Part shown: one piece after another, positions 1 through 7,548 of the stretch
Layout: each line of letters opens with the position of its first letter
Numbering within the stretch: position 1 is the first letter of the stretch
Source: Nocardioides sp. J54
GTDB taxonomy: Bacteria; Actinomycetota; Actinomycetes; Propionibacteriales; Nocardioidaceae
Direction of reading: 5' to 3'
Assembly: GCF_000519005.1 (NCBI RefSeq)
Contig: NZ_JAER01000016.1
Span: 1-59,050, forward strand
Length of the DNA stretch: 59,050 nucleotides
The notes under the pieces: model-generated
The model's input: the letters and a program-made list of their open reading frames with translations, nothing else
What the model was told of the DNA's origin: nothing
Databases searched by the model: none
Program-made: the position numbers and the translations under genes

Positions 1-258
1 ACCTACCGATGGGCGGTCAACAAAGAGCTCCGCGACGCCGTCTGCGACTTCGCCGGCGACTCCCGCCGAGCCAACCCCTGGGCCGCGAAGATCTACAACG
101 ACGCCCTCGCCCGCGGCAAGGACCACCCCCACGCCACCCGCATCCTGGCCCGCGCCTGGCTCGGCGTGATCTGGCGATGCTGGCAGAACCAGACCGCCTA
201 CGACCCCCACCAGCACGGCGCCCTCCAGGCACTGCTCAGCGGTGTCGAAGCGGCCTGA
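1..258 (+). CDS. IS110-family transposase, C-terminal fragment (cut by window edge)
   Basis: Reading frame 1 is open from the first base and gives 85 residues ending at TGA 256-258. The peptide begins TYRWAVNKELRDAVCDFAG and contains HPHATRILARAWLGVIW. This is the conserved C-terminal part of actinobacterial IS110/IS116/IS902-type transposases, which are DEDD recombinases. The N-terminal catalytic half lies outside the window, so intactness cannot be judged. The fragment reads towards the LicD-type gene on the other strand, and only 17 bp separate the two stop codons, so the IS boundary must lie close to that gene's 3' end. The family assignment is by recognition of the tail only. Confidence 0.8.
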   Translation, partial: TYRWAVNKELRDAVCDFAGDSRRANPWAAKIYNDALARGKDHPHATRILARAWLGVIWRCWQNQTAYDPHQHGALQALLSGVEAA

Positions 259-275
259 CGTTGACACAGGGCTAC

Positions 276-1865
276 TCATCGGTCCTCCTCAGGAGTAAGG
301 GCGGGGGCGGGCCAGTGGGCCCGGATCCGGCAGACGGCGGGGTCGGGGCGGCCGAGCATGTCCTCGCCGGGCTCGACGACCAGCTCCTCGACGACGCCGC
401 CGGCGTCCTCGATCGCGGCGCGGAGGGCCCCAGGGTCGACGCGGCGGACCAGGCCCTCGGGGCGGACCGGCGTCCCGGGGGCGCCGTCCGGGCCGTCGTA
501 GGCGGCCTGCAGCTCGAGGAAGAGCTGGCCGCCTCCCGGCCGCAGCGCCATCCGGCACAGCCGCCACAGCTGGTCGAGCGCAGCGTCGTCGAGGCACCCC
601 ACCAGGTGCCGGGCGTAGAGGTGGTGCGGGGCGCGGGCGAGGCGGGTCCCGAGCAGGAGCGTCGAGCGGAGCTCGCCGAGGATCAGCTGGTCGACCTCGA
701 CGTCGACCCCGCGCCGGCGGGCACGGCCGCGGACCATGGTCAGGCTGCGCCGGGAGTGGTCGACGGCGAGCGTGCGGTGGCCGCGCCGGGCGAACCAGAG
801 CGCGTCGCGGCCGGTGCCGCTGCCGAGGTCGACGACGCCGGGCGAGTCCGGTCCCGGCCGCCCGAGATGGTGCCCCACCCAGCGCGCGAACGGCGACGGC
901 CCGGCCGGCACCTCCCGGACGTCCGGGCCACTGAGGAAGCCGGTCCACAAACCCATCTCGGTGCGGAAGCCGCGCAGCCACCCGTCCAGGCGGCGTACGC
1001 CAGCCGCCGGGTCGGCGTAGCGGAACGACGGGTCGGGGGTGCGCCAGCGCGGGCCGTAGAGGAAGGCCAGCATCCGCTCGGGGTCGCGGGGGGCCGGGAA
1101 CTCGTGGCCGTGCAGCTCGATGGTGGAGAACGGCTCGATGGCGCTGCGCGGGAGCGACCCGCTGCGGTTGCCGAGCTGGTAGAAGGTGTCGCCGACGTGG
1201 AACGCCACGAACACGTCGATGTGGCACTGCCGCCCGTCGGAGAGCGGCAGCAGCAGCTTGATGTCACCACCCGACATGCGCAGCAGGTTCCAGCCACGCT
1301 CACGCATCGCCCGGGTGATCCGGTAGGACTCGGCGATGATGTCGGCCGGCGAGGTGTGGTCGGAGAGGTAGCACAGGTCGGTGTCGGAGTCGTGGGCGAG
1401 CATCCGCCCCTCCCGGACCGCCCCGAGCAGCGCCCCGTAGTTCAGGTAGGCCGCGACCCCGGCGTGCTCGCGCAGGTCGTCGATCGCGCGGCGGGTGCCG
1501 GCGAGGATCTCCTCGCGCACCTCCTCGCCGGTCGCCGCGAAGGAGCGGGTGAGGTGGCCGACCTTGTCGACACTGAGCCGGTGCCCCGCACGGTCGACGA
1601 CCGCGAGACGACCCTCGCCGGTGCCGAGGCCGACCTCCGCGTCGTACAGCACCTCGGTGCCGGTGGCGTCGGTGACCCGCACCCGACCGCGGCCGGAGAG
1701 GTAGGGACGCAGCACCCCGGGCCACGGCACCAGCACTCCCCCGCCCTGGCGCTCGCCGTCGCGGTCCGGCGTCGTCGACCACACGTAGTGGCCGTCGATC
1801 TCGACCAGGAAGGGCCGCGAGGCGGCCGGGAGGAGGATGCCGTCGTCGGAGACGGCGGCGCTCAT
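276..1865 (-). CDS. LicD-type phosphotransferase fused to a SAM-dependent methyltransferase
   Basis: A 529-residue protein with two recognisable domains. Residues 141-165 hold LNYGALLGAVREG followed by HDSDTDL, the nucleotidyltransferase-fold signature of the LicD/fukutin family, and IDVFVAF follows at about 216-222. LicD proteins transfer phosphocholine or related phospho-groups to surface glycopolymers. Residues 344-354 hold VVDLGSGTGRD, motif I of a class I SAM-dependent methyltransferase, and AVDHSRRS near 367 fits motif II. The N-terminal 120 residues are of unknown type. The start overlaps the stop of the upstream TagD-like gene (ATGA), so the two are translationally coupled. Together they suggest transfer and methylation of a phosphopolyol or similar group. 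The substrate cannot be read from the sequence. Confidence 0.72.
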   Translation of the reverse strand: MSAAVSDDGILLPAASRPFLVEIDGHYVWSTTPDRDGERQGGGVLVPWPGVLRPYLSGRGRVRVTDATGTEVLYDAEVGLGTGEGRLAVVDRAGHRLSVDKVGHLTRSFAATGEEVREEILAGTRRAIDDLREHAGVAAYLNYGALLGAVREGRMLAHDSDTDLCYLSDHTSPADIIAESYRITRAMRERGWNLLRMSGGDIKLLLPLSDGRQCHIDVFVAFHVGDTFYQLGNRSGSLPRSAIEPFSTIELHGHEFPAPRDPERMLAFLYGPRWRTPDPSFRYADPAAGVRRLDGWLRGFRTEMGLWTGFLSGPDVREVPAGPSPFARWVGHHLGRPGPDSPGVVDLGSGTGRDALWFARRGHRTLAVDHSRRSLTMVRGRARRRGVDVEVDQLILGELRSTLLLGTRLARAPHHLYARHLVGCLDDAALDQLWRLCRMALRPGGGQLFLELQAAYDGPDGAPGTPVRPEGLVRRVDPGALRAAIEDAGGVVEELVVEPGEDMLGRPDPAVCRIRAHWPAPALTPEEDR

Positions 1866-2287
1866 GACGCTCCGCGGTGCGCCAGCGCCTTGCGCAGGGC
1901 GGTCGAGGAGGTCTGCAGCGTGTAGGGGAAGTAGGTCACCTCGACGCCGAGACGGGCCATGTCCTCCTCGAGGCGTCGCCCCTTGGCGGTGTCGCGCCAG
2001 TCGTCACCCTTGAAGATCCGGTGGAAGCCGACGTCGCGCCACGAGTCCACCTTGCTCGGCGTGGCCTCGGCGTAGACGGCGTCGACGATGCCGATGGCCT
2101 CGACGATCTCCAGCCGCTCCGCGAGCGGGACGGTCGGCAGCACGCCCTTCGTCTCCACGCACACCTCGTCGGCCACCACGCCGGCGACGAGGACGTCGCA
2201 CCACTGCCGCGCCTGGCGCAGCGCATTGAGGTGTCCCACGTGGAACAGGTCGAAGGCACCCGGCACGTAGCCGATCACGGGACCCAT
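1862..2287 (-). CDS. Glycerol-3-phosphate cytidylyltransferase-like protein (TagD family)
   Basis: A 141-residue nucleotidyltransferase of the cytidylyltransferase superfamily. It opens with GYVPGAFDLFHVGHLNALR, containing the HxGH nucleotide-binding motif. FKGDDW at mid-length matches the RFKG/VKGxDW region of TagD/GCT enzymes, and TSSTALR near the C-terminus replaces the usual ISTT/ISST motif. Family members make CDP-glycerol or related CDP-polyols. The ATG at 2287 was chosen over an in-frame upstream ATG at 2374 because a strong AAGGAGG site sits just before it and the HxGH domain starts at once. It overlaps the downstream LicD-type gene by 4 nt. The likely role is activation of the phosphopolyol used by that neighbour; the exact substrate is inferred. 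Confidence 0.82.
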   Translation of the reverse strand: MGPVIGYVPGAFDLFHVGHLNALRQARQWCDVLVAGVVADEVCVETKGVLPTVPLAERLEIVEAIGIVDAVYAEATPSKVDSWRDVGFHRIFKGDDWRDTAKGRRLEEDMARLGVEVTYFPYTLQTSSTALRKALAHRGAS

Positions 2288-2328
2288 TCGAAGCCTCCTT
2301 CGGGCGCGCCGTCCTTCGGCACGTATTC

Positions 2329-2343
2329 CTACTGTATCACTAG
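2329..2343 (-). promoter_or_regulatory. AT-rich imperfect dyad upstream of the tagD-like gene
   Basis: CTACTGTATCACTAG is an imperfect 15-bp palindrome (10 of 15 positions symmetric). It sits in an unusually AT-rich patch about 40-60 bp before the ATG at 2287. Read on the minus strand it includes TACAGT, a possible -10 hexamer. No convincing -35 is seen. It may be a promoter with an overlapping operator; the regulator is unknown. Confidence 0.35.
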
Positions 2344-2383
2344 AGTTAATCTCCAATGACGTGGAGGCGGGCACGGGAGCCCG

Positions 2384-2785
2384 TCAGCGCAGCGGTCGAC
2401 CCCCGACGTCGCGCGGGTTGCCGACCAGCAGGATGATCCCGTCGATCATCGACCAGAGGCCACCGACACCACAGGTGAAGAGGCAGACCAGCAGCTGGGC
2501 GACCGCGAGGCCGGTGTGACCGGTGTAGAAGCGCCCGACGCCGAACGGCAGCAGGATCTGCAGCACCCCGGCGACGACCTTCTGCTTGTCGGAGTAGGGC
2601 AGGCCGCTGAGCGGGTCGACGCCCCACGGCGCCACGGGCGAGTGCCCGTAGCCGTAGCCGGGGGCCGGCGCACCGTAGGGCGGGTACGGCGGAGGCGTGG
2701 GCTGGTACGGGTTCTGCGGGCCCTGCGCCGAGGAGTCCGGGCGGGGCTCCTCCTCCGGGTCCGGGCGCTTGGTGAAGTCGACCAT
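2384..2785 (-). CDS. TM2-domain membrane protein
   Basis: A 133-residue protein. Residues 1-55 are a proline-, glycine- and tyrosine-rich cytoplasmic-type segment (YQPTPPPYPPYGAPAPGYGYG). From about 66 come a short basic stretch (DKQKVVAG) and two hydrophobic helices joined by GVGRFYTGHTGLA and ended by GGLWSMIDGIILL. That arrangement, with its conserved GxxRFYxG and WxxxD elements, defines the TM2 domain. The function of bacterial TM2 proteins is largely unknown. The ATG at 2785 fits the domain start; longer in-frame extensions upstream run into hemW and were not used. It lies 26 bp after hemW on the same strand and may be co-transcribed. Confidence 0.85.
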   Translation of the reverse strand: MVDFTKRPDPEEEPRPDSSAQGPQNPYQPTPPPYPPYGAPAPGYGYGHSPVAPWGVDPLSGLPYSDKQKVVAGVLQILLPFGVGRFYTGHTGLAVAQLLVCLFTCGVGGLWSMIDGIILLVGNPRDVGGRPLR

Positions 2786-2811
2786 GGGCCTGAGCCTAGG
2801 CCGGGCGGCGC

Positions 2812-4032
2812 TCAGCCGAGCAGGCGGTGCACGACCCCGTCCGCGAGCAGCCGCCCGCGCCGGGTCAGCACCACCCGGCCGGCGGCCAGCGCGGCCGGCT
2901 CGACCAGGCCCTCGTCGACCAGGCCGGGCAGCTCGTCGCGCCCGGCGTCGTCGAGCAGCGCCGGGTCGAGCCCCTCGCGCAGCCGCAGCTCCAGCAGCAC
3001 CCGCTCGACCCGCCGGGTCTCCTCGTCGAGGACCTCCCGAGCGTGGGCCGGGCTGTCGCCGGCGGCCAGCCGGGCGGCGTACGCCGCGGGGTGCTTGACG
3101 TTCCACCAGCGCACGCCCCCGAGGTGCGAGTGCGCCCCGGGCCCGATCCCCCACCAACCGGCGCCAGCCCAGTAGCCGAGGTTGTGCCGGCAGCGGGCCG
3201 CGTCGTCGCGCGCCCAGTTGGAGACCTCGTACCACCCCAGCCCGGCGGCGGCGAGCCGCTCGTCGCCCTGGACGTACTTGTCGGCGAGGTCGTCGTCATC
3301 GGGCATCGGCAGCTCGCCGCGGCGGACCCGGCGCGCCAGTGCAGTGCCGTCCTCCACGATGAGCGAGTACGCGGAGACGTGGTCGGGTGCGCAGGCCAGC
3401 GCGGCCTCGAGGGTGGTCGCCCAGTCCTCCGCGCTCTCCCCCGGGGTGCCGTAGATCAGGTCCAGGCTGACCTGGTCGAAGCCGGCGGCACGTGCCGCGG
3501 CCACCACTCCCGGGACCCGCAGCGGGTCGTGGGTGCGGTCGAGCACGGCGAGCACCGACGGGACGGCGGACTGCATGCCGAAGGACACCCGGGTGTAGCC
3601 GGCCGCGCGGAGCTCGGCGAGGTAGGCCGCGTCGACGCTGTCGGGGTTGGCCTCCGTGGTGACCTCGGCGCCGGGCGCCAGGCCGAACTCGTCGTCGATG
3701 GCGCGCAGCAGCCGGCCGAGGTCGCCCGCAGGCAGCAGCGTCGGGGTGCCGCCGCCGAGGAAGACGGTGTCGACCGGGCGCTCCCGGTCACCGAGCACGC
3801 GGCGGGCCAGCCGGACCTCGGCGACCGCCTGGTCGACGTACGACGCCCGGGAGACGCCGGGGCCGAGCTCCTCGGCGGTGTAGGTGTTGAAGTCGCAGTA
3901 GCCGCACCGCACGCGGCAGAAGGGCACGTGGACGTAGAACCCGAACGGGTCGTCGCCCAGCGCGGCCAGCGCCTGCTCCGGCAGCGACCCGTCGGACGGG
4001 GCGGGGTCCCCCTCGGGCAATGCGGACGGCAC
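2812..4032 (-). CDS. hemW: Radical SAM HemW-like protein (coproporphyrinogen III oxidase-like)
   Basis: A 406-residue radical SAM protein. The 4Fe-4S motif CRVRCGYC is at residues 39-46 (C39, C43, C46), spaced CxxxCxxC. FLGGGTPTLL follows, the glycine-rich SAM-binding motif, and later TEANPDS and SFGMQS, all typical of HemN/HemW proteins. HemW members are haem chaperones related to oxygen-independent coproporphyrinogen III oxidase. The short N-terminus before the Fe-S motif fits HemW better than HemN. The start is GTG. The gene lies in the minus-strand block between the acyl-CoA ligase and the TM2 protein. In many actinobacteria hemW is close to lepA, and here lepA is 3.5 kb upstream, which supports the assignment. 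Confidence 0.9.
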   Translation of the reverse strand: MPSALPEGDPAPSDGSLPEQALAALGDDPFGFYVHVPFCRVRCGYCDFNTYTAEELGPGVSRASYVDQAVAEVRLARRVLGDRERPVDTVFLGGGTPTLLPAGDLGRLLRAIDDEFGLAPGAEVTTEANPDSVDAAYLAELRAAGYTRVSFGMQSAVPSVLAVLDRTHDPLRVPGVVAAARAAGFDQVSLDLIYGTPGESAEDWATTLEAALACAPDHVSAYSLIVEDGTALARRVRRGELPMPDDDDLADKYVQGDERLAAAGLGWYEVSNWARDDAARCRHNLGYWAGAGWWGIGPGAHSHLGGVRWWNVKHPAAYAARLAAGDSPAHAREVLDEETRRVERVLLELRLREGLDPALLDDAGRDELPGLVDEGLVEPAALAAGRVVLTRRGRLLADGVVHRLLG

Positions 4033-4088
4033 CCGGCCATCCTCTCAGGAGGTCGGGCCTTCCCGGACCTCGAGGGGTGGGGACGGGA

Positions 4089-4130
4089 AGGGGGCTGCCC
4101 GTTCGCCGTGCTGGCGACGGACAGCCCCCT
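4089..4130 (-). terminator. Hairpin downstream of the acyl-CoA ligase gene
   Basis: The arms AGGGGGCTG (4089-4097) and CAGCCCCCT (4122-4130) pair over 9 bp. Pairing continues inwards (TCGCC with GGCGA) with a few mismatches. It sits between the acyl-CoA ligase stop and hemW. There is no clear U-run, as is common in high-GC terminators. Confidence 0.6.
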
Positions 4131-4162
4131 CCACCGGGACCGTCAGGGACGGAGCGGCCGGC

Positions 4163-5986
4163 TCAGCCGTAGAAGCTCTCGATGAGCTCCTTGTTGTTGT
4201 CCTCCACGACGTTGCGCTTCACCTTCAGCGACGGGGTGAGCTCGCCCGACTCGATGCTGAGGTCGTGGTCGAGGAGCTTCCACTTCTTGATCGTCTCCCA
4301 GCGGTTGAGCTGGGCGTTGAGCTGGTCGACGTACTCGCCCACCATCGCCTGCACCGCGGGGTCGTTGACGAGCTCGGTGTAGGAGAGGCCCTCCTTGCCG
4401 TTCTCGGCGGCCCAGCCGGCGATGGCGTCGGGGTCCAGGGTGATCAGCGCGGAGACGAAGTTGCGCTCGGCGCCGAAGACCATGAACTGGCTGACCAGCG
4501 GGCAGATCGCCTTGAACTTCGCCTCGATGGCCGGCGGGGCGATGTACTTGCCGCCCGAGGTCTTGAAGAGCTCCTTGATGCGGCCGGTGATCGTGAGGTA
4601 GCCGTCCTCGTCGAGCTCGCCCTTGTCGCCCGTGCGCAGCCAGCCGTCCTCGGTGATCGCCTCGGCCGTGGCCTCGGGGCGGTTGTGGTAGCCGGCCATG
4701 ATGTGCGGGCCGCGGAGCTGGACCTCGCCGTTCTCGGCGATGCGGACCTCGGTGCCCGGGAAGGGCTGGCCGACGGTGCCGATCTTGTAGCCGTCGGGGT
4801 GGTTGACGGTGGCGCCCGCGGAGTTCTCCGTCATGCCGTAGCCCTCGAGGATGAGGATGCCCGCGGCGTGGAACCACGTGGCGATCTCGGCGTTGAGGGC
4901 CGCGGAGCCGGAGATGAAGAAGCGGACCCGGCCGCCGAAGCGCTCGCGCACCTTGGAGAAGACGAGCTTGTCGAACAGGCCGTGCTGCAGGTTCAGCAGG
5001 AACGGGACCGGCTTGCCGGCCATCTTCAGCTCGTCGACCTTCCGGCCGACCTCGAAGGCCCGGTTGAAGATCTTCTCCTTGAGGCCGCCCTCGGCCGCCT
5101 GCATCGTGACGATGCGTGCGTAGGCCTTCTCGAAGATGCGCGGCGCGGCACCCATGAAGGTCGGCTTCACGACGCCCAGGTTGTCGACGATCTTCTCGAC
5201 GCGGCCGTCGATCGCCGTGGCGAAGCCGCAGGCGAGCTGGGTGGAGAGCAGCACCTTGCCGAAGGCGTGGGCCATCGGCAGCCAGAGGAACTGCAGGTCG
5301 GTCTCGTCGAGGATGTTCTGGGCCTTGATGGCCTCGCCCTCGAAGACCCAGCCGCGGTGAAGGGTGCGCACGCCCTTCGGCTTGCCGGTGGTGCCGGAGG
5401 TGTAGATCAGGGTCGCCAGCTGGTCGGGCTTGATGCCGTTCGCCAGCTCCTGCAGGACGCCCTCGTGCTCGGCGAGGTAGGTGTCACCCAGCGCGGCGAG
5501 GTCGGCCAGCGAGATCACCCAGTCGCCGTCGGCCGCGGACGCCTCGAAGACGATGACCTTCTCGACCGCAGGGAGCTCGTCGCGGTGGGCCCGCAGCTTC
5601 TCGACCTGGGTCTCGTCCTCGGCGAACACGAAGCGGCTGCCCGAGTCGCCGATGATGTACGCCGTGTCCGGCCCGCCCGTCGTGGGGTACACCGTCGTGG
5701 TGGCGCCACCGGCACACAGGATGGCCAGGTCGGCGAAGATCCACTCGTAGCGCGTGGCGGAGGCGATGGCGACGCGGTCCTCCGGCGCCAGCCCGAGGGC
5801 GAGGAGGCCTCCCGCGAAGCTGCTGACCTGCTGGGCGGTCTCCCGCCAGGTGATGGACCGCCAGGCGTCGCCCTCCGGGTAGCGGAAGGCTTCACGGCTG
5901 CCGCTCGTCTCGACCCGGTCCCAGAACTGGATCGCACAGTTCTGGGGCATGGTGTCCATGAAAGTCGTGTCGTGGTTGATGGGCAT
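4163..5986 (-). CDS. Long-chain fatty-acid-CoA ligase (AMP-forming)
   Basis: A 607-residue adenylate-forming enzyme. YTSGTTGKPKGV at residues 195-206 is the ATP/AMP-binding signature. GYGMTENSAG later is the second core motif, and GWLRTGDKGELDEDGYL gives the hinge region of the C-terminal domain. Length and the RIKELFKTSGGKYIAP segment match FadD15/long-chain acyl-CoA synthetases, which activate fatty acids with ATP and CoA. The ATG at 5986 was chosen because AGGAG lies 5 nt upstream; an earlier in-frame ATG at 6088 has no such site. The gene is monocistronic in appearance, with a hairpin after the stop. It would supply acyl-CoA for beta-oxidation or lipid synthesis. Confidence 0.9.
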   Translation of the reverse strand: MPINHDTTFMDTMPQNCAIQFWDRVETSGSREAFRYPEGDAWRSITWRETAQQVSSFAGGLLALGLAPEDRVAIASATRYEWIFADLAILCAGGATTTVYPTTGGPDTAYIIGDSGSRFVFAEDETQVEKLRAHRDELPAVEKVIVFEASAADGDWVISLADLAALGDTYLAEHEGVLQELANGIKPDQLATLIYTSGTTGKPKGVRTLHRGWVFEGEAIKAQNILDETDLQFLWLPMAHAFGKVLLSTQLACGFATAIDGRVEKIVDNLGVVKPTFMGAAPRIFEKAYARIVTMQAAEGGLKEKIFNRAFEVGRKVDELKMAGKPVPFLLNLQHGLFDKLVFSKVRERFGGRVRFFISGSAALNAEIATWFHAAGILILEGYGMTENSAGATVNHPDGYKIGTVGQPFPGTEVRIAENGEVQLRGPHIMAGYHNRPEATAEAITEDGWLRTGDKGELDEDGYLTITGRIKELFKTSGGKYIAPPAIEAKFKAICPLVSQFMVFGAERNFVSALITLDPDAIAGWAAENGKEGLSYTELVNDPAVQAMVGEYVDQLNAQLNRWETIKKWKLLDHDLSIESGELTPSLKVKRNVVEDNNKELIESFYG

Positions 5987-6038
5987 GTCGCTCCTGCATG
6001 CTCGTGAGCCGGCGTAACTGGTGAGTAACCTAGGCCAC

Positions 6039-6731
6039 TCAGTCGTCCGAGGGTAGCGTCCCCGCCATCTGACGGACACAAATGTCAACCTTCTCCTGAA
6101 CCTTCGCCGGCAGGCCCTCGACCACCTGCAGGTCGGGCAGCCGGCTGCGGTCCGTCGTCAGCGCGACGAACATGTCGCGGATGGTCACGCCGTGGCCCGG
6201 CCAGTAGACGACCTCGACCGGGGCGCCGGCCTCGATCGTGCCGGGCTGGAGCACGCGGAAGTACGGTCCGGGCCGCGCCTCGGCGGTGAACCTCCTGACC
6301 CAGGCCCGGGTCTCGTAGCCGGACTCCCCCATCCAGCACTTGAAGTCGTTGCAGGGGATCCGCACCGAGATGGCCTCGAGCAGCACCCCGTCCACCTCGT
6401 CGCCGATCCGCAGCCGCGTGCCGACCTCGAGGGCGTTGAGGTCGATGCCCTCGGTCGTGAGGTTCTCCCCGAAGTGACCGTCCCGGATGGAGCGGTCGAG
6501 CTGCTCCTCCCAGAAGTCGAGGTCCTCCCGGGCGTAGGCGTAGACCGCCTGGTCACGACCTCCGTGGTGGCGGGTGTCGGAGACCCGGTCGCCCTCGACG
6601 CCGAGCTCGTGCACCCGGACCGGGCCGGTCACGGGACGCTTGTCGATGGAGGTACGGCCGATGCCGGCCCAGTCCCGCTCCCGGGGCTGGCCGACGCTGA
6701 CGGTCAGGAGGCGCGCTGTCACGGGAGGCAT
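6039..6731 (-). CDS. MOSC-domain protein
   Basis: A 230-residue protein with the MOSC (molybdenum cofactor sulfurase C-terminal) fold. GVEGDRVSDTRHHGGRDQAV is the conserved N-terminal segment, with HHGG and the following aspartate, and GHFGENLTTEGID follows. A cysteine sits at IPCNDFKCWMG, where MOSC proteins carry their conserved cysteine. Relatives of this size (YiiM type) bind a molybdopterin-linked cofactor and reduce N-hydroxylated compounds. The ATG at 6731 is preceded by a purine-rich GGGGGAG with short spacing. The gene follows the kinase-like gene by 10 bp and may be in its operon. moeA lies far away at 49793. Confidence 0.85.
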   Translation of the reverse strand: MPPVTARLLTVSVGQPRERDWAGIGRTSIDKRPVTGPVRVHELGVEGDRVSDTRHHGGRDQAVYAYAREDLDFWEEQLDRSIRDGHFGENLTTEGIDLNALEVGTRLRIGDEVDGVLLEAISVRIPCNDFKCWMGESGYETRAWVRRFTAEARPGPYFRVLQPGTIEAGAPVEVVYWPGHGVTIRDMFVALTTDRSRLPDLQVVEGLPAKVQEKVDICVRQMAGTLPSDD

Positions 6732-6741
6732 TCTCCCCCGA

Positions 6742-7548
6742 TCAGTCCTGGACCGCCTTCGCAATGGTCACCAGGCGCGTCACCGCGTCCGTCCCGAGCC
6801 GGTGCCGGGCCAGGTCCACCGCCCGCACCACGACCCAGTCCCGCGCCCGGTGCTCGTCGAGCCCGGCGGCGTCCACGGCGGCGTGGAAGCGGGCGCGGAG
6901 CCCGTCGCGCACCCGGCCCGCGAGCTCGTCGTACCGGTGCCAGAGCAGGGGCGCCACCTCGACGTGCGGGTCGCCGTTGAGCGGCCGCGGGCTGGTCGCG
7001 AGCCACGGTGCGCGCTCCGCCGCCAGCACCGTGCCGTAGTGGAGGTCGGTGTGGACCACGGTGCCGTCGGTGTCCGGGTCGGCAGCGAAGCGTCCGGCGA
7101 GGTGGCGCGCCTGCTGCACCAGCCGCGGTGGCAGCGGGACGTCTCGCGGGAGCGCAGCGAGCGCCGCCGCGACCTCGGCGGCGTGCTCGGAGAGGCGCCG
7201 CAGCTGCGGGAACGCGGGCCGGTGCAGCTCGCGGTAGAGGCCACCGACGACCTCGCAGGCCTCGACGTCCCAGTGGTCGCGCAGGTCGGTGCGGCTGGCC
7301 CGCTCGAGCAGCAGCGCCCCGCGACCGGGGTCGGCGCGCAGCAGGCGCACCGCGCCGCGACCGTGCCAGTGCTGCAGGGCGAGGTGGGCGTGGGCGGGCT
7401 GCTCCCCCACCTTGAGCACCGCCGGCGTGCCGTCAACCGTGGTGACGGGTACGACGGCACAGCGCTCGCCGTCCCAGCTCTCACCACCGTCGGCGAGCTC
7501 CCACTCGTCGAGCAGGTCGCGCACCGTCGCCGGCAGCGGCGCGGTCAC
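6742..7548 (-). CDS. Aminoglycoside/hydroxyurea phosphotransferase-family protein with altered catalytic residues
   Basis: A 268-residue protein resembling the APH(6)/hydroxyurea kinase family. The catalytic loop reads [10 protein letters not shown] at residues 166-175, and the metal-binding region reads [13 protein letters not shown] at 182-194, followed by [10 protein letters not shown]. Active members usually have HxDLHxxN and an aspartate in WLxIDPK. Here the asparagine is Thr173 and the aspartate appears to be Ser186. Binding of ATP without phosphotransfer, or a changed activity, is therefore plausible. The start overlaps the lepA stop by ATGA, so translation is coupled to lepA. The name does not imply antibiotic resistance. 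Confidence 0.75.
   Translation of the reverse strand: MTAPLPATVRDLLDEWELADGGESWDGERCAVVPVTTVDGTPAVLKVGEQPAHAHLALQHWHGRGAVRLLRADPGRGALLLERASRTDLRDHWDVEACEVVGGLYRELHRPAFPQLRRLSEHAAEVAAALAALPRDVPLPPRLVQQARHLAGRFAADPDTDGTVVHTDLHYGTVLAAERAPWLATSPRPLNGDPHVEVAPLLWHRYDELAGRVRDGLRARFHAAVDAAGLDEHRARDWVVVRAVDLARHRLGTDAVTRLVTIAKAVQD

Noticed and set aside
6742..7548. Aminoglycoside resistance gene
   Set aside because: Key catalytic residues are substituted and the context is lepA; no resistance can be claimed.
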